Source: SABI01 sp963678555 (lineage in GTDB: Bacteria > Spirochaetota > Spirochaetia > Sphaerochaetales > Sphaerochaetaceae). Taken from it: a DNA stretch of 64,000 bases. The position numbers were made by a program, and so were the translations under genes. Under the pieces are notes generated by a model that ran no database searches, was not told the DNA's origin, and saw nothing but the letters and a program-made list of their open reading frames with translations. Positions 1 through 9,177 of the stretch are shown here, piece by piece (position 1 is the stretch's first letter; each line of letters begins with the position of its first letter). The stretch spans positions 725,251 through 789,250 of the forward strand of contig CAXXJA010000003.1 in NCBI GenBank assembly GCA_963678555.2. The letters are read 5' to 3'.

Positions 1-788
1 TTCGAGATCTGAAACTTCTTGTTCTCTTTAGCCAGTTGCACCGGGATGTGGTCGAAGACGTTCAGGATACGTGACTGATCCATCCCTTGAGCATATTTTC
101 GTACATCATCACGATAATCGGCAAGCAGCTGCCGCTGAGCAGCAAGGGATCCCTCGAAGGTCCCCTTCTCGATAAAATCCCGTATAATAGCCGGCATACC
201 TCCAAGGATGGTGAAATCGAGGAAAAGTGAGTGAAATACACTCATCTGTGTATCTGAAAAGGGTTGCTCCTCTATCATATGGGTCAGCAGGTTCGTGATA
301 AAGGGCTCATTATACTCTTTTGCCCAGAGAAACTCTTCAAAATCGAGAGAGCTCATCAGATAATCCGTTTTATACCCCACGCTATTACTTTCGATCTGCT
401 TATAATTGATGCCGAGCATCGAACCGCTACAGATGATATCGTATTGACCGTCAACATGAAAGAATTTCAAGGCCGTTGTTATTTCAGGGAAGTCCTGCAG
501 TTCGTCGAAGAACAGGAGTGTTTCTCCTTCAACAAAACGCTTCTTCGGGTCAAGGAGCGAGATATTCTTGATAATATCAGCCGGGGAAAATCCATCTGAT
601 ATGATATTCTTATACTTTGGTTCTTCTACGAAATTTATCTCAATGACGTGTGTGTAGGATCCCTGTGCGAATCGACGGATTGATTCAGACTTTCCTACCT
701 GTCGAGCGCCTCTGATGATAAGGGGTTTCCTGTTCGAATCGTTCTTCCATTCAGAGAGAAATGTATCTACTTTTCTTCTTAGGTACAT
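1..788 (-). CDS. AAA ATPase of the DUF4143 type, N-terminal part (runs off the left edge)
   Basis: Read on the minus strand from ATG at 788, this is an open frame that leaves the window at base 1. It begins MYLRRKVDTFLSEWKND and has a P-loop GARQVGKS near residue 27, a Walker B stretch LLFFDELQDFPE and a sensor-like CSGSMLG. This is the layout of the AAA_14/DUF4143 family, whose cellular role is not known; the C-terminal DUF4143 domain usually follows. It is the first of four such paralogues in 15 kb (5300, 6657, 13564). The upstream 165 bp are AT-rich and hold no gene. The family call is firm; the function is unknown. Confidence 0.85.
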   Translation of the reverse strand, partial: MYLRRKVDTFLSEWKNDSNRKPLIIRGARQVGKSESIRRFAQGSYTHVIEINFVEEPKYKNIISDGFSPADIIKNISLLDPKKRFVEGETLLFFDELQDFPEITTALKFFHVDGQYDIICSGSMLGINYKQIESNSVGYKTDYLMSSLDFEEFLWAKEYNEPFITNLLTHMIEEQPFSDTQMSVFHSLFLDFTILGGMPAIIRDFIEKGTFEGSLAAQRQLLADYRDDVRKYAQGMDQSRILNVFDHIPVQLAKENKKFQIS

Positions 789-953
789 ATTGTACTCCTA
801 TCTTTTTATATTATAGTGTGATAAAAAATTTTTCAATAGCTTATATTCAAAAAAAATGAGCGAACTTTTTCAATTATCTTACACTTTTATAAGGGAAAAT
901 TATTAATATTATATCACTTATATGAGCGAATAGGTCTAGTCGTTGTACCAAAC

Positions 954-1623
954 TTGTACCTGTCAAGAAAAGTAGACACAGATAATCTTTTCAACCTTTT
1001 CGTGTCTGTTTTGCGACAGCATCACCCTACGAAAACTCAGAAAGTCAGGAAGGACTATAACCTCTGGCCGGCCGGTAAGACCCTGTACACTGCCGACCTC
1101 GCCTTCAGGGAGGGGGGGAGTATCATCATCCTTGTCTCCCCGCTTACCGAAGGAATCGTATGTAGAGTAAACTGAAAATCACTTCATCTTCCTTGGAGTA
1201 ATCACAGGAATTTCCCGGGAATAATCAAAGTGACAGTTGAGAAACTACCCTTTGGAAAGTATCCTTTTATGTATAAACCAAATACATCAAAGGAGAAGGA
1301 GAAGTGCTCAACATGTCCCAAGTCAATTGTATCAGAGATTTGCGGAAAGAGGGATACACTGTGGCACGTATGAACAGATCAAGGAGAGGATCAGGGAAGG
1401 TGCATCCCCCGATATCATCGGCGCCTCTGCCGCCCTTGCCATCTCTCTCGTACGGAAACGGGCAGAATTGTGGCTCGTCAGTGACGGGATATCGGATCAG
1501 GAGGCACAGCAGATAAGTATCAGGAGATTCTCAGATGTACAGGAGGCGATTGATTCAGCACTCCTTCATATCGCCTTCAATCCTGTTCAGCCACCTGAGA
1601 CTCCAGCGCTGAACGTTGTCTGA
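954..1623 (+). pseudogene. Decayed LarA-like (DUF2088, lactate racemase family) C-terminal remnant
   Basis: Two open pieces in different frames together resemble the C-terminal half of LarA-type proteins. The first (to 1175) contains NLWPAGKTLYTADLAFREGG followed by SIIILVSPLTEGI. The second (about 1350-1623) contains YEQIKERIREG, then AALAISLVRKRAELWLVSDG and an FSDVQEAIDSAL tail, which fits the LarA C-terminal domain. No N-terminal domain and no continuous frame remain, so this is dead. The first nine codons (MYLSRKVDT) look instead like the start of a DUF4143 ATPase such as the one beginning at 788, so the 5' end may be a fusion scar. The 3' end runs into a dispersed repeat at 1591. Confidence 0.65.
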
Positions 1624-1700
1624 AGAAGATCATCTCCTCTACCTGATGCTCAGGAAAGCCTGTCGTGTGTGCTGAGGGACATGAAGGGGGAGGAGAGTGG
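1591..1700. repeat. Dispersed ~110-bp repeat, copy A
   Basis: This stretch aligns base by base with 15185-15294 (roughly 80-85% identical by eye). A more degraded relative may lie near 5107-5210. It starts inside the 3' end of the LarA-like remnant. No coding function is evident. Confidence 0.6.
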
Positions 1701-1770
1701 GGAGAACAGACACAGGACCAGGAGGGGGGAGAATCAGCAGTAGCGGGTGATGGTTTGGGTGTGTGTTTCC

Positions 1771-1786
1771 AACGTGGTACCGTTTC
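1771..1786 (-). repeat. Accessory-array repeat, copy 1
   Basis: The sequence AACGTGGTACCGTTTC matches the family consensus TCTACCTGGTACCGTTTC. It lies about 95 bp upstream of the fic gene. Orientation is the same as all other copies. Confidence 0.6.
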
Positions 1787-1839
1787 TGGCTCTTGTATGT
1801 GGATGTTCTCTTTTATACCTCCTTTTTTCTGTATATCAT

Positions 1840-1866
1840 GCGGTGAATATGTGGTATAATTACCGC
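1840..1866. promoter_or_regulatory. Candidate fic promoter -10 inside a small dyad
   Basis: GCGGT (1840-1844) and ACCGC (1862-1866) are inverted arms around TATAAT (1855-1860), which would serve as the -10 box about 25 bp before the fic start. No clear -35 is visible. The dyad could be an operator. This is inference from the sequence only. Confidence 0.35.
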
Positions 1867-1882
1867 AAGATATAAGGTGAAT

Positions 1883-2995
1883 ATGATGTGGATACATGAA
1901 TCCCCACAGTGGCCCAGGTTTTTCTGGGATTATGAAGCCCTCTCAATGGTACTTGCCGATATTCGATACCGGCAGGGAAGACTGTTCGGCACCATGCAGA
2001 ATCTTGGTTTTGTCCTGCAGAATGAGACACGGGTTTCCGTGGCAACTGAGGAGGCTCTCTCATCATCTTCTATCGAGGGTGAAATGCTCAACGCTAAAGA
2101 GGTAAGATCTTCTGTGGCACGGCGTCTGCACGTTGACACTGCCGATGCCATTCCTGTTTCACGACATGTTGACGGGATGGTTGAAATGACTCTTGATGCT
2201 GTTACTGAATACGATAAGGAGATCACCGGTGAGCGTATGTGGGGATGGCATGCCGCATTGTTCCCTACAGGAAGAAGCGGAATGAAGAGCATCGAAGTGG
2301 GGCAGTGGCGTACCGGTCCTATGCAGGTAATCAGTGGTTCAATGGGAAAAGAGACCGTTCATTATGAGGCTCCTTCTCCATCACGTCTTGAGACTGAGAT
2401 GGATGAATTTCTCTCATGGTGTAATCGTGACGATGTGATGGATCCTGTTCTTAAGGCTGGGGTCGCCCATGTCTGGTTTTTGAGTATTCACCCGTTCGAA
2501 GATGGCAACGGGCGTATTGCACGTGCTCTCTCAGACCTGTTTCTTGCTCGCGGTGATGCCTCCGAGAAGAGGTTTTACTCTCTTTCACGGCAGATTGAGA
2601 AGGAAAAGCGTGAGTATTATCGCGTTCTTGAGACTCAGCAAAGGAATTCGACCGATATCACGATGTGGCTTGAGTGGTTTCTCGGGTGTCTGGGTAGGGC
2701 TCTCACGCATGCAGAGACATCAGTCTCTTCAATCCTGTTCAGGTCCCATTTCTGGAAGATTCTGCATGCGAAGGGAGTGAATGAACGCCAGCGTCTGATC
2801 ATCTCCCGGATGCTTGAGGATGATTTCAAGGGCTTTATGAACACGTCTAAATACGCAAAGATGGCGAAGTGTTCCACTGATACTGCATTGAGAGATATCA
2901 CTGACCTGACGAACAAAGGGATATTCATCAGAAACGAGGCTGGAGGTCGGAGTACGAGTTACCGTATAGTCACTCAGTTGGAGATTGAGCGGTAA
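1883..2995 (+). CDS. Fic family protein (DUF4172-Fic-winged helix), predicted AMP transferase
   Basis: Fic proteins transfer AMP or a related group to hydroxyl side chains of target proteins. The catalytic loop HPFEDGNGRIAR, near residue 203, is a perfect HPFx(D/E)GNGRxxR motif. The N-terminal about 90 residues match DUF4172 and include SSSIEGE, which fits the (S/T)xxxE(G/N) inhibitory helix, so the enzyme should be self-inhibited through that glutamate. A winged-helix-like tail (KYAKMAKCSTDTALRDITDL) ends the protein. ATG codons at 1883 and 1886 follow AAGGTG (1874-1879) and are preferred over GTG at 1877. The gene stands alone and is the only plus-strand gene before the helicase. Confidence 0.92.
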   Translation: MMWIHESPQWPRFFWDYEALSMVLADIRYRQGRLFGTMQNLGFVLQNETRVSVATEEALSSSSIEGEMLNAKEVRSSVARRLHVDTADAIPVSRHVDGMVEMTLDAVTEYDKEITGERMWGWHAALFPTGRSGMKSIEVGQWRTGPMQVISGSMGKETVHYEAPSPSRLETEMDEFLSWCNRDDVMDPVLKAGVAHVWFLSIHPFEDGNGRIARALSDLFLARGDASEKRFYSLSRQIEKEKREYYRVLETQQRNSTDITMWLEWFLGCLGRALTHAETSVSSILFRSHFWKILHAKGVNERQRLIISRMLEDDFKGFMNTSKYAKMAKCSTDTALRDITDLTNKGIFIRNEAGGRSTSYRIVTQLEIER

Positions 2996-3315
2996 AGCAG
3001 TATCGATGATCGGTTGTAGTCCAGTTCATCATAGTGCCTGGTACCTGCTGTCCTGATAATCGTATATTTTTACCTTTATTCAACCACACTATCACTACTA
3101 CTATCGGAATGATCGCAGCGAAAAAGAATAAATGGTCGGTGTAACGCAATGTGTGGTGAGAGGAAGAATCTTGAATAACCGTCCTGTCAAGCGGCGTGGA
3201 GGTAATTCGATCAGATATCGTATGGAAGTGTGATTATGGTATGAACAGGAACGAATACACCTTCTTTCTGATCCTGCGTTTCACGGAGAATCCGAGTAAG
3301 ACGTGAAATCCGACT
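2996..3315. other. Non-coding stretch before the ISL3-family insertion
   Basis: No supportable gene. A weak copy of the array repeat (GTGCCTGGTACCTG) lies near 3034-3047. The stretch continues, across the insertion, at 4975. Confidence 0.5.
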
Positions 3316-3323
3316 AAGTTTTT

Positions 3324-4966
3324 GGATCTAAGTTTTTTACCGTGTAATCCATCATCTACCCGGCATCCTTGAGAGTGGGCTTCGGCAGCTGGAACACGGT
3401 CTGTTTAAGCCGTTTCCTGTTGTAAGGCCTCGCTCTTGAATAGCTTCTTTTCTTCCTGTTCGAGTTCAAGAGATTCTGTCTTTTTTCCCTGTGAGTCTGT
3501 TCCCAAATGAGCAGAGCAAAGTAATCGAAATCCTGGTAGCCGAAGGCACTCCTTCGCATGCCCTTGATGAAGCCGTTCACACCTTCAATCTTTCCTGAAC
3601 TGATTGGATGGAGGGCTCTTGAAACGATGCCCTCCATCCTGTTGGTAATCGTCCTGGTGAACCTCGTCAACTGACTGATGCCGACGGAGGAATAGAGCTT
3701 CACCCATGTGGTGAGCTTTTCCCTCATATGCTCAGGATGTGGGGTGGAGAGTATCTCAATCAGTTCCTCACGAGCCTTCACGGCATTCTGAAGATTCGCA
3801 TTCGTCTTAAGAATGGCGTCGCGTGAATCGGCATTATCCGTTCTCCGGTGTCCAACTCGCTCAGCATTCCGACCGTCTGCTCGTGCGGAACTTTTCGCCT
3901 CTGCATTAAGTTGTGCATTGAGCTTATCCTTGGCTTTGAGTGTCCGGGTGTTCGCAAGGAGGAGAAAACGTGAACCGAAGAGAAGTTTTCTCTCTTCAAG
4001 CACCAGTGCAGCCTCCTCCAATCTGCCCTTGTTCTGCAGTTTCTCAGCCAGCTTTTTCAGTCTATTTCCTTCCGTCCTTCTGGCGGCATCAATGACCTGA
4101 TTATTGAACCATTGCACGATATGAAAGGTGTCGTAGACTATCTTGATGTGGGGAAATGACTCCTTAACAGCGGCGCTGTAGTTGGTGTTCATATCCATCG
4201 AGATCGCCTTCACATGGTTCATGAAATCCTCTCCCACCCATGTGAAGAAATGTTCCAGCTGTTGCTTCTTCTTGCCTTTCTCAAGATACAGGAGTTCTCC
4301 ACTCTGGGCATCTATGACAATGGTACAGTAGCGATGTCCATGTTCGACGAGAAATTCGTCTACGCAGAGATACGGGCTGTAATGACTGGGTCTCATATTA
4401 CCTGCAAGGCTGAATAAGCGAGTCTTATTCACCTCTTTGACGATGGCAGGCGTAGTATGGCAGATAAAAGCACATCTTCTGATCGTCATCCCGTAACCTG
4501 TCATGAAATAGGCGATGTTGTCACGGAAGTGATTTGTGTAACCGGTATTCCCGTTTCGAAAGGGAATGACGTCCGTTCTGCGTCTCCGTCCATACTTGTT
4601 CACATAACTCTCGTAATGAACTTCAAAGCATATCAGGGTAATTCCAGAGCTGCAGTGTTTCAGCACAGTAACCTCGTTGCTGTGCTTGTACCATTGACCT
4701 TCTGGTAATTCGCTCTTCCAGTCTTTGTTTGGATCCTTTGTTACAGCGTAGGTGATCTTCCCGTAGGATATTCCATTTCTTTCATCAAAGCAGATTTCGT
4801 GCCTCGGATGGCTCCAGTCAACCATCCACCCGGTGGACTCCTCCAGCAAATACGTGTTATCTTCCTGCATGAGAGCGGTTCTCCTTGATCTGTTGTTTTG
4901 CGATTACAAATCATAGGCGTTTCCGCTCTCTTTTTCTACTTTTTACACGCTGAAAATTTCAGACCC
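3324..4966 (-). mobile_element. Complete ISL3-family insertion sequence
   Basis: The 1,643-bp element has 24-bp imperfect inverted repeats (18 of 24 matching): 3324-3347 starts GGATCT and 4943-4966 ends AGACCC, and both repeats carry the inner motif CGTGTAA. It is flanked by the 8-bp direct repeat AAGTTTTT at 3316-3323 and 4967-4974. An 8-bp duplication is what ISL3-family elements produce. The single transposase gene is intact, so the element looks complete and fairly recent. Confidence 0.92.
3356..4870 (-). CDS. ISL3-family transposase
   Basis: This 504-residue DDE transposase moves the surrounding IS. The family signature is clear: VDEFLVEHGHRYCTIVIDA carries the first acidic residue, AISMDMNTNYSAAVKESFPH and IVYDTFHIVQWFN the second region, and SGKIEGVNGFIKGMRRSAFG the C-terminal glutamate with its context. 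The length is in the normal range for ISL3. The start ATG at 4870 lies 73 bp inside the right end of the element. No frameshift or stop is present, so the protein is probably active. Confidence 0.93.
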   Translation of the reverse strand: MQEDNTYLLEESTGWMVDWSHPRHEICFDERNGISYGKITYAVTKDPNKDWKSELPEGQWYKHSNEVTVLKHCSSGITLICFEVHYESYVNKYGRRRRTDVIPFRNGNTGYTNHFRDNIAYFMTGYGMTIRRCAFICHTTPAIVKEVNKTRLFSLAGNMRPSHYSPYLCVDEFLVEHGHRYCTIVIDAQSGELLYLEKGKKKQQLEHFFTWVGEDFMNHVKAISMDMNTNYSAAVKESFPHIKIVYDTFHIVQWFNNQVIDAARRTEGNRLKKLAEKLQNKGRLEEAALVLEERKLLFGSRFLLLANTRTLKAKDKLNAQLNAEAKSSARADGRNAERVGHRRTDNADSRDAILKTNANLQNAVKAREELIEILSTPHPEHMREKLTTWVKLYSSVGISQLTRFTRTITNRMEGIVSRALHPISSGKIEGVNGFIKGMRRSAFGYQDFDYFALLIWEQTHREKRQNLLNSNRKKRSYSRARPYNRKRLKQTVFQLPKPTLKDAG

Positions 4967-4974
4967 AAGTTTTT

Positions 4975-5283
4975 TGTTCCTTCTGATTTCTTGCCGGGTG
5001 AGAGATGCACAGCTTGTCGGTGTGTTCCCTGTTCATCATGCCGCTGAGATCTTTTTGGCGTGAATGCACATGAGAACTGAGCACTCACCCTCATCCATGT
5101 TCACTCACCTGATGCTTTTGCCTCCTCTTTTGTGCTGTGAGGTATCAAGAGCTTTGTCTGGTTCTGACGTGGAGTATATGACTGAACGGGTCATGAAGGA
5201 GGGGGAGTGGGGTAGAACAGAAACAGACTCACCAGGGGATTGGAATCGGAAGTGACGGATGATGTGAGAAGGGTGTGCGTACT
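4975..5283. other. Non-coding stretch with degraded repeats
   Basis: No convincing gene. Bases 5107-5240 show weak resemblance to the dispersed repeat at 1591-1700. GTATCTGGTAACGTATTC, just past the end at 5284-5301, is a degenerate copy of the array repeat and overlaps the stop codon of the next gene. Confidence 0.4.
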
Positions 5284-5301
5284 GTATCTGGTAACGTATT
5301 C
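5284..5301 (-). repeat. Accessory-array repeat, degenerate copy over a stop codon
   Basis: GTATCTGGTAACGTATTC resembles TCTACCTGGTACCGTTTC. Its last bases with the following A form the TGA stop (minus strand, 5300-5302) of the ATPase gene, in the same phase as in both relE copies. Confidence 0.4.
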
Positions 5302-6538
5302 AATGGGTCGGAGGGTTTTCCTCCATCAGCCACTTCAACAGATACTTCTGCCTGATGCCGTCGAAGTTCCGGCCCTCCCCGATCTCATCGAGTGTCAGGA
5401 GAATCTTCGGGTGATTATCTCGTATTGCTCTCAACGGTGCAAGTTCCCTATCCAGAGTTCCTTCATCAAAAACCGAGGCTGATACCTGGTAGTAGACCAC
5501 TCCTTCGGGCGAAACTGCGACAAAATCGACTTTCTTCTCGGCAATCTTACCGATTGACACCGAAAACTTCCGCCTCTTAAGCTCAAGGAATACGATGTTT
5601 TCAATCTGGTGTCCGATATCTGATTGCGAATGGGCCAGGAGGTTATTCCTCAGTCCCGTATCTACGATATAATACTTCCCGAGGGTTTTCAGGAAGGTTC
5701 TCCCCTTGATGTCATACCTGTCAACCTTGTAGAACAAGAAGCTGTCCAGCAAGGCTCTGAGATAGAGATCTACCGTGTTGACCGATATCTTTCTCCCGCT
5801 CGATATCAGTGTGTCACAGATCTTCTTCGCAGAAATCGGACTCCCTATACTGCTTGAAAGAAATCTGACAATCTTTTCAAGCAGCGCGACGTCGGTAATA
5901 CCTGCCCGCTTTGCTACATCTTTCACCAGAATAGTTGTATAGATCCCGTCAAGATACGTGCCGATTACGGGATCCGTCTGAGGCAGAAGAGGGATGTAGG
6001 GGAAAGACCCGTGGTTCAGGTATCGGGAGAAGGAGGATGAAAGGGTCTCTTTCTGCTGTGGCATGAACGTCAGGAATTCACGGAAGGAGAGAGGCAGCAT
6101 TTCCAGTTCGACATATCTTCCCGATAACAGGGTCGCGAGTTCACCCGAAAGCAGATTCGCGTTCGAGCCGGTAATATAGATGTCGACCATGTTCCTGAGC
6201 TGAAGACTGTCTATCGCCTTCTCGAAACCGTCGCACAGCTGGATCTCATCAATGAAGACGTAGGTGAATACATCGCTCTGCAGGTGATGCACGATATGAT
6301 CAAACAACTCATGGTAGTCAAGAAGGTGCTCATATTCCAGATCTTCCAGGTTGATGGATATGATCTGCCTTTCCTGTACCCCTGTCTCCTTTAAAAAATC
6401 CGTATAGAGGGTGAACAGTGTTGACTTCCCGGATCGTCGGACCCCTGTTATCACTTTGATCACCTGCGTCTCACGCCATTCCTTCAATGATTCAATGTAG
6501 TCTGGTCTCTTTCTGAGCGAGAATTCTTCCGTCTTCAT
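5300..6538 (-). CDS. AAA ATPase, DUF4143 type (paralogue 2)
   Basis: A 412-residue protein with a P-loop GVRRSGKSTLF near residue 33, Walker B TYVFIDEIQLCDG and sensor ITGSNANLL, followed by a DUF4143-like region and a nuclease-fold-like tail (ENIVFLELKRRKFSV then KKVDFVAVSPEGVVYYQVSA). The tail has a D-x-V pattern seen in DUF4143 proteins. The family is abundant in anaerobes and has no settled function. ATG at 6538 begins MKTEEFSLRKRPDY. It is complete and divergent from the neighbours at 6657 and 13564, so it is not a recent tandem copy. Confidence 0.88.
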   Translation of the reverse strand: MKTEEFSLRKRPDYIESLKEWRETQVIKVITGVRRSGKSTLFTLYTDFLKETGVQERQIISINLEDLEYEHLLDYHELFDHIVHHLQSDVFTYVFIDEIQLCDGFEKAIDSLQLRNMVDIYITGSNANLLSGELATLLSGRYVELEMLPLSFREFLTFMPQQKETLSSSFSRYLNHGSFPYIPLLPQTDPVIGTYLDGIYTTILVKDVAKRAGITDVALLEKIVRFLSSSIGSPISAKKICDTLISSGRKISVNTVDLYLRALLDSFLFYKVDRYDIKGRTFLKTLGKYYIVDTGLRNNLLAHSQSDIGHQIENIVFLELKRRKFSVSIGKIAEKKVDFVAVSPEGVVYYQVSASVFDEGTLDRELAPLRAIRDNHPKILLTLDEIGEGRNFDGIRQKYLLKWLMEENPPTH

Positions 6539-6621
6539 GTGAGTATTGTATCATAACACCAGCGTAAGAGAAAGTTTTTTTTCTAAGGAGAAAAAAGCGT
6601 ATTATATAAATACTTTTTTCT

Positions 6622-6670
6622 GAATTGTGTGTTTTCTACCTGGTGCCGTTTCCCCATCAAAACAGCTCAC
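6622..6670 (-). repeat. Accessory-array repeat, copy 3 (49 bp shared with 16222-16270)
   Basis: The core CTACCTGGTGCCGTTTC is at 6636-6652. The whole 49-bp stretch is identical to 16222-16270 and includes the last codons (ELF and stop) of the ATPase gene ending at 6657. Confidence 0.75.
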
Positions 6671-7805
6671 CATTCCAGAGCATATCAATAAAACGGGAGG
6701 CATGGAGCATGAGTATGCCATCCTCACTGGTTCTGCTGTGTTCATCAAAGGAGACCAGCACCAGCTTCTTTGTCTGTGGATGTTCCTTCCTCAGCTCTCT
6801 CAATCCTTTGAGGTGGTGGGAGCGGATACGCGTCGAGGCTTTCGCTTCGATAGCGCAATCTATGTGGTTGACAATGAAATCAACCTCGAGACCTGAAGAA
6901 AGACGCCAGGTGAACAGTTCGGCATAGATTTCACGGTAGGAATTATAGCAGACCAGTTCATGAAAGACCCAGTTCTCGAATGCTTTCCCCATCAATTCAC
7001 TTCCCATCTCCAGGTTGCCTCGTTTGGCAAGGAAGTTCACGACACCGACGTCAAAGAAATAGAATTTCGGGGACGTTGAGATTCTTCTCTTTGGACGGGC
7101 CTTATAAGAGGGAAGAAACCGTCCGAGAAGCGTATCTTCCAGAATTTCATAATACCCTTTTACTGTCGTGACAGCGACACCGATATCGCGTGCGATCGTA
7201 CTGAAGTTCACTGGTGCTGTATCACAAAGCGCTGAGAGATTGAGGAATTCAGAGAATGCGGGGAGGTTTCTCACAAGTCCTTCTTCAGCTATCTCTTCTT
7301 TCAGGTATTGTGAGACATAGGCATTCAGGTATCGTTTCGGCTGTCTGCTCTCATATATCCTCGGGATGTATCCATGATTCAGGAGCGTGAGAAAATCAAC
7401 TTCACTACCGATTTCTCTGGCACAGAGCCCATACATCTCAAACCTGAGTCCTCGACCTCCAAGAAGATTTGCGTGTCCTCTTTTCACCTTGCGTGCACTT
7501 GAACCACAGAGAGCGAACCTGGTTCCCCTGTTCTCTATCAGCCAATGGACAGAGTCCAGCAGCTGTGGAACTTTCTGAATCTCATCGATGACGACGAGTG
7601 AGGGTGTGTTGAGTGTCACCTCTTCTATGAGAAGCTCAGGCTGGGTCATATATCTTCGGTATACCTGAGGGAGGAGCAGGTCTATCCATAATGCCTCAGG
7701 GAACAGTGTTTTCAGAAGGGTGGTCTTCCCTGATTGTCTAGGTCCCCAGAGGAAGAAGGTTTCTTCTGAGGAGATCTGTATCAATCGTGTGTAAAATCTG
7801 TTCAT
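6657..7805 (-). CDS. AAA ATPase, DUF4143 type (paralogue 3)
   Basis: A 382-residue protein with P-loop WGPRQSGKTTLLK near residue 21, Walker B SLVVIDEIQKVPQL and sensor FALCGSSARKVKRG. The C-terminal half carries the DUF4143 pattern, including VFHELVCYNSYREIYAELF and a nuclease-like core GLEVDFIVNHIDCAIEAKAS (D, then E-x-K). This subgroup is often annotated only as ATP-binding protein, and its role is unknown. ATG at 7805 follows an AT-rich spacer. Its stop lies 5 bp from an array repeat, and its last codons recur at 16257-16270 without the rest of the gene. Confidence 0.9.
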   Translation of the reverse strand: MNRFYTRLIQISSEETFFLWGPRQSGKTTLLKTLFPEALWIDLLLPQVYRRYMTQPELLIEEVTLNTPSLVVIDEIQKVPQLLDSVHWLIENRGTRFALCGSSARKVKRGHANLLGGRGLRFEMYGLCAREIGSEVDFLTLLNHGYIPRIYESRQPKRYLNAYVSQYLKEEIAEEGLVRNLPAFSEFLNLSALCDTAPVNFSTIARDIGVAVTTVKGYYEILEDTLLGRFLPSYKARPKRRISTSPKFYFFDVGVVNFLAKRGNLEMGSELMGKAFENWVFHELVCYNSYREIYAELFTWRLSSGLEVDFIVNHIDCAIEAKASTRIRSHHLKGLRELRKEHPQTKKLVLVSFDEHSRTSEDGILMLHASRFIDMLWNGELF

Positions 7806-7952
7806 AACACTATATTATCATGTATATATAGTATAATAAACTAAATTTACAATTTACATCTTATTACAAATTAACTAGTAATCTGTAAAATTTGCGATAA
7901 AAATGAGAAATGTGCATCAGGAAAGAATGTGGTAAGATAGATGGGTTTTTTG

Positions 7953-7968
7953 TACCTGGTACCGTTTC
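7953..7968 (-). repeat. Accessory-array repeat, copy 4
   Basis: TACCTGGTACCGTTTC, one base away from the stop codon of the lipoprotein gene that ends at 7970. Confidence 0.65.
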
Positions 7969-7969
7969 T

Positions 7970-8896
7970 TCAAGTGTTAGATGGATGCTGCTGTTCCAGG
8001 TACGCGCCTAATGCCGTGAATTGATCGTCTGTGAAATCGGGGACAGCAATCCGTTCAAAAAAGTCTGAAAAGTCGGTGATCTTCAACTCGTCGATAAGAA
8101 TGCCAAGCTCTGTATCGATTGTATCTTTGTTCGAGAGTGCTGTTCCCTCGGTGGAGACTCCGGAACTTGTAAGATACTCAATACTTGGAGCCTCAAGATC
8201 AAGCGGATTGCAGTATCCGATACCCTCTGAAGTCCCGTACATGATCTGGATCGATCCGTCAGCATCAACTATACCCGTGAGAGATCCCTCTTCTGCGTCA
8301 TATCTGATTTCATAGTGACTACCGAGATCCCTCTGAAAAGAAGCACCTGAGCGGGTATCGAAATGATAGGTGAGTGCCCACAGATCCTTCGGTTCTGTGA
8401 GAACTTCCGAGAAGAAATTCAGCGTAGAAAAGTCATCCTCGAACCGAATTTCTCCACAATTGTCTGTCCAGTACGGGGTTCCCTCAAAATCTGCATCAGA
8501 GATTAATAGGATTTTAGGTGTCTCTTCATCGTCGACCAGCATATAGGAAAAATAGAAGGTGAAGGTTCCGGGACCCAGGTTCGAGTTGGTGAATGTGAAA
8601 TAGTGAGGAGTGCGGATATCTTCACCAGCTGCAATATCTGATTTAATCATGGAGAGAATCTCATCTGCTAGCTGGGAGATGAAGTCTCCTTCGTTAATGA
8701 AGGAATATAAGAAATCCCCAGCAGATCCTTCTCTGGTCCTCGACCTAGATAATTCTTCAAAGTCCGGATAGCTGATATCTCCAATGACCAGGATCCTCTC
8801 CTCTGTGCGAATGGATGAATCGTCCGGTAACGAACAGCCGATTCCAAGGATGATGGCAGAGAGAAGGATAAGAGATAAGCAGAAAAGACGATACAT
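7970..8896 (-). CDS. Predicted secreted lipoprotein, function unknown
   Basis: About 308 residues. The N-terminus MYRLFCLSLILLSAIILGIG then Cys is a lipoprotein signal peptide with a lipobox-like LGIGC, so the mature protein should be lipid-anchored. ATG at 8896 is preferred to the upstream ATG at 8914 because AAGGAG lies 6 bp before it. The body is acidic and has no family I recognise; it contains several Asp/Glu-rich strands (YMLVDDEETPKILLISDADF). It stands alone between an ATPase and the divergent helicase. Confidence 0.75.
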   Translation of the reverse strand: MYRLFCLSLILLSAIILGIGCSLPDDSSIRTEERILVIGDISYPDFEELSRSRTREGSAGDFLYSFINEGDFISQLADEILSMIKSDIAAGEDIRTPHYFTFTNSNLGPGTFTFYFSYMLVDDEETPKILLISDADFEGTPYWTDNCGEIRFEDDFSTLNFFSEVLTEPKDLWALTYHFDTRSGASFQRDLGSHYEIRYDAEEGSLTGIVDADGSIQIMYGTSEGIGYCNPLDLEAPSIEYLTSSGVSTEGTALSNKDTIDTELGILIDELKITDFSDFFERIAVPDFTDDQFTALGAYLEQQHPSNT

Positions 8897-9046
8897 GAGC
8901 AACTCCTTGTGCATATATAATAAAGACTCAGTATAGCACCTCTTTTGTTATTGAGTATATAAAATATTGAATGTGAAAACAGCGTGCGCGCGCGGTAAGA
9001 TGAAATGTACACCGAAAGGCGATCTTAGCTCGCAGATGTTGCTTTT

Positions 9047-9064
9047 CTACCTTAAACCGGTTTC
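9047..9064 (-). repeat. Accessory-array repeat, degenerate copy
   Basis: CTACCTTAAACCGGTTTC resembles the array repeat with an internal change. It sits about 115 bp before the helicase start. Confidence 0.35.
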
Positions 9065-9177
9065 CCGTTTGCTCTTGCGTGTATTGATACAGCCGTTGTA
9101 CACTGTATGAGCCAATTTCCGATTCTGGATACTCTGGTGATACCCAAGGATACCGTACATTCAAAAAGAGGTCTTCG

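Noticed and set aside
1577..1897. A 106-residue minus-strand frame
   Set aside because: It runs across a dispersed repeat and shows low-complexity Pro/Ser content with no homology I can name.
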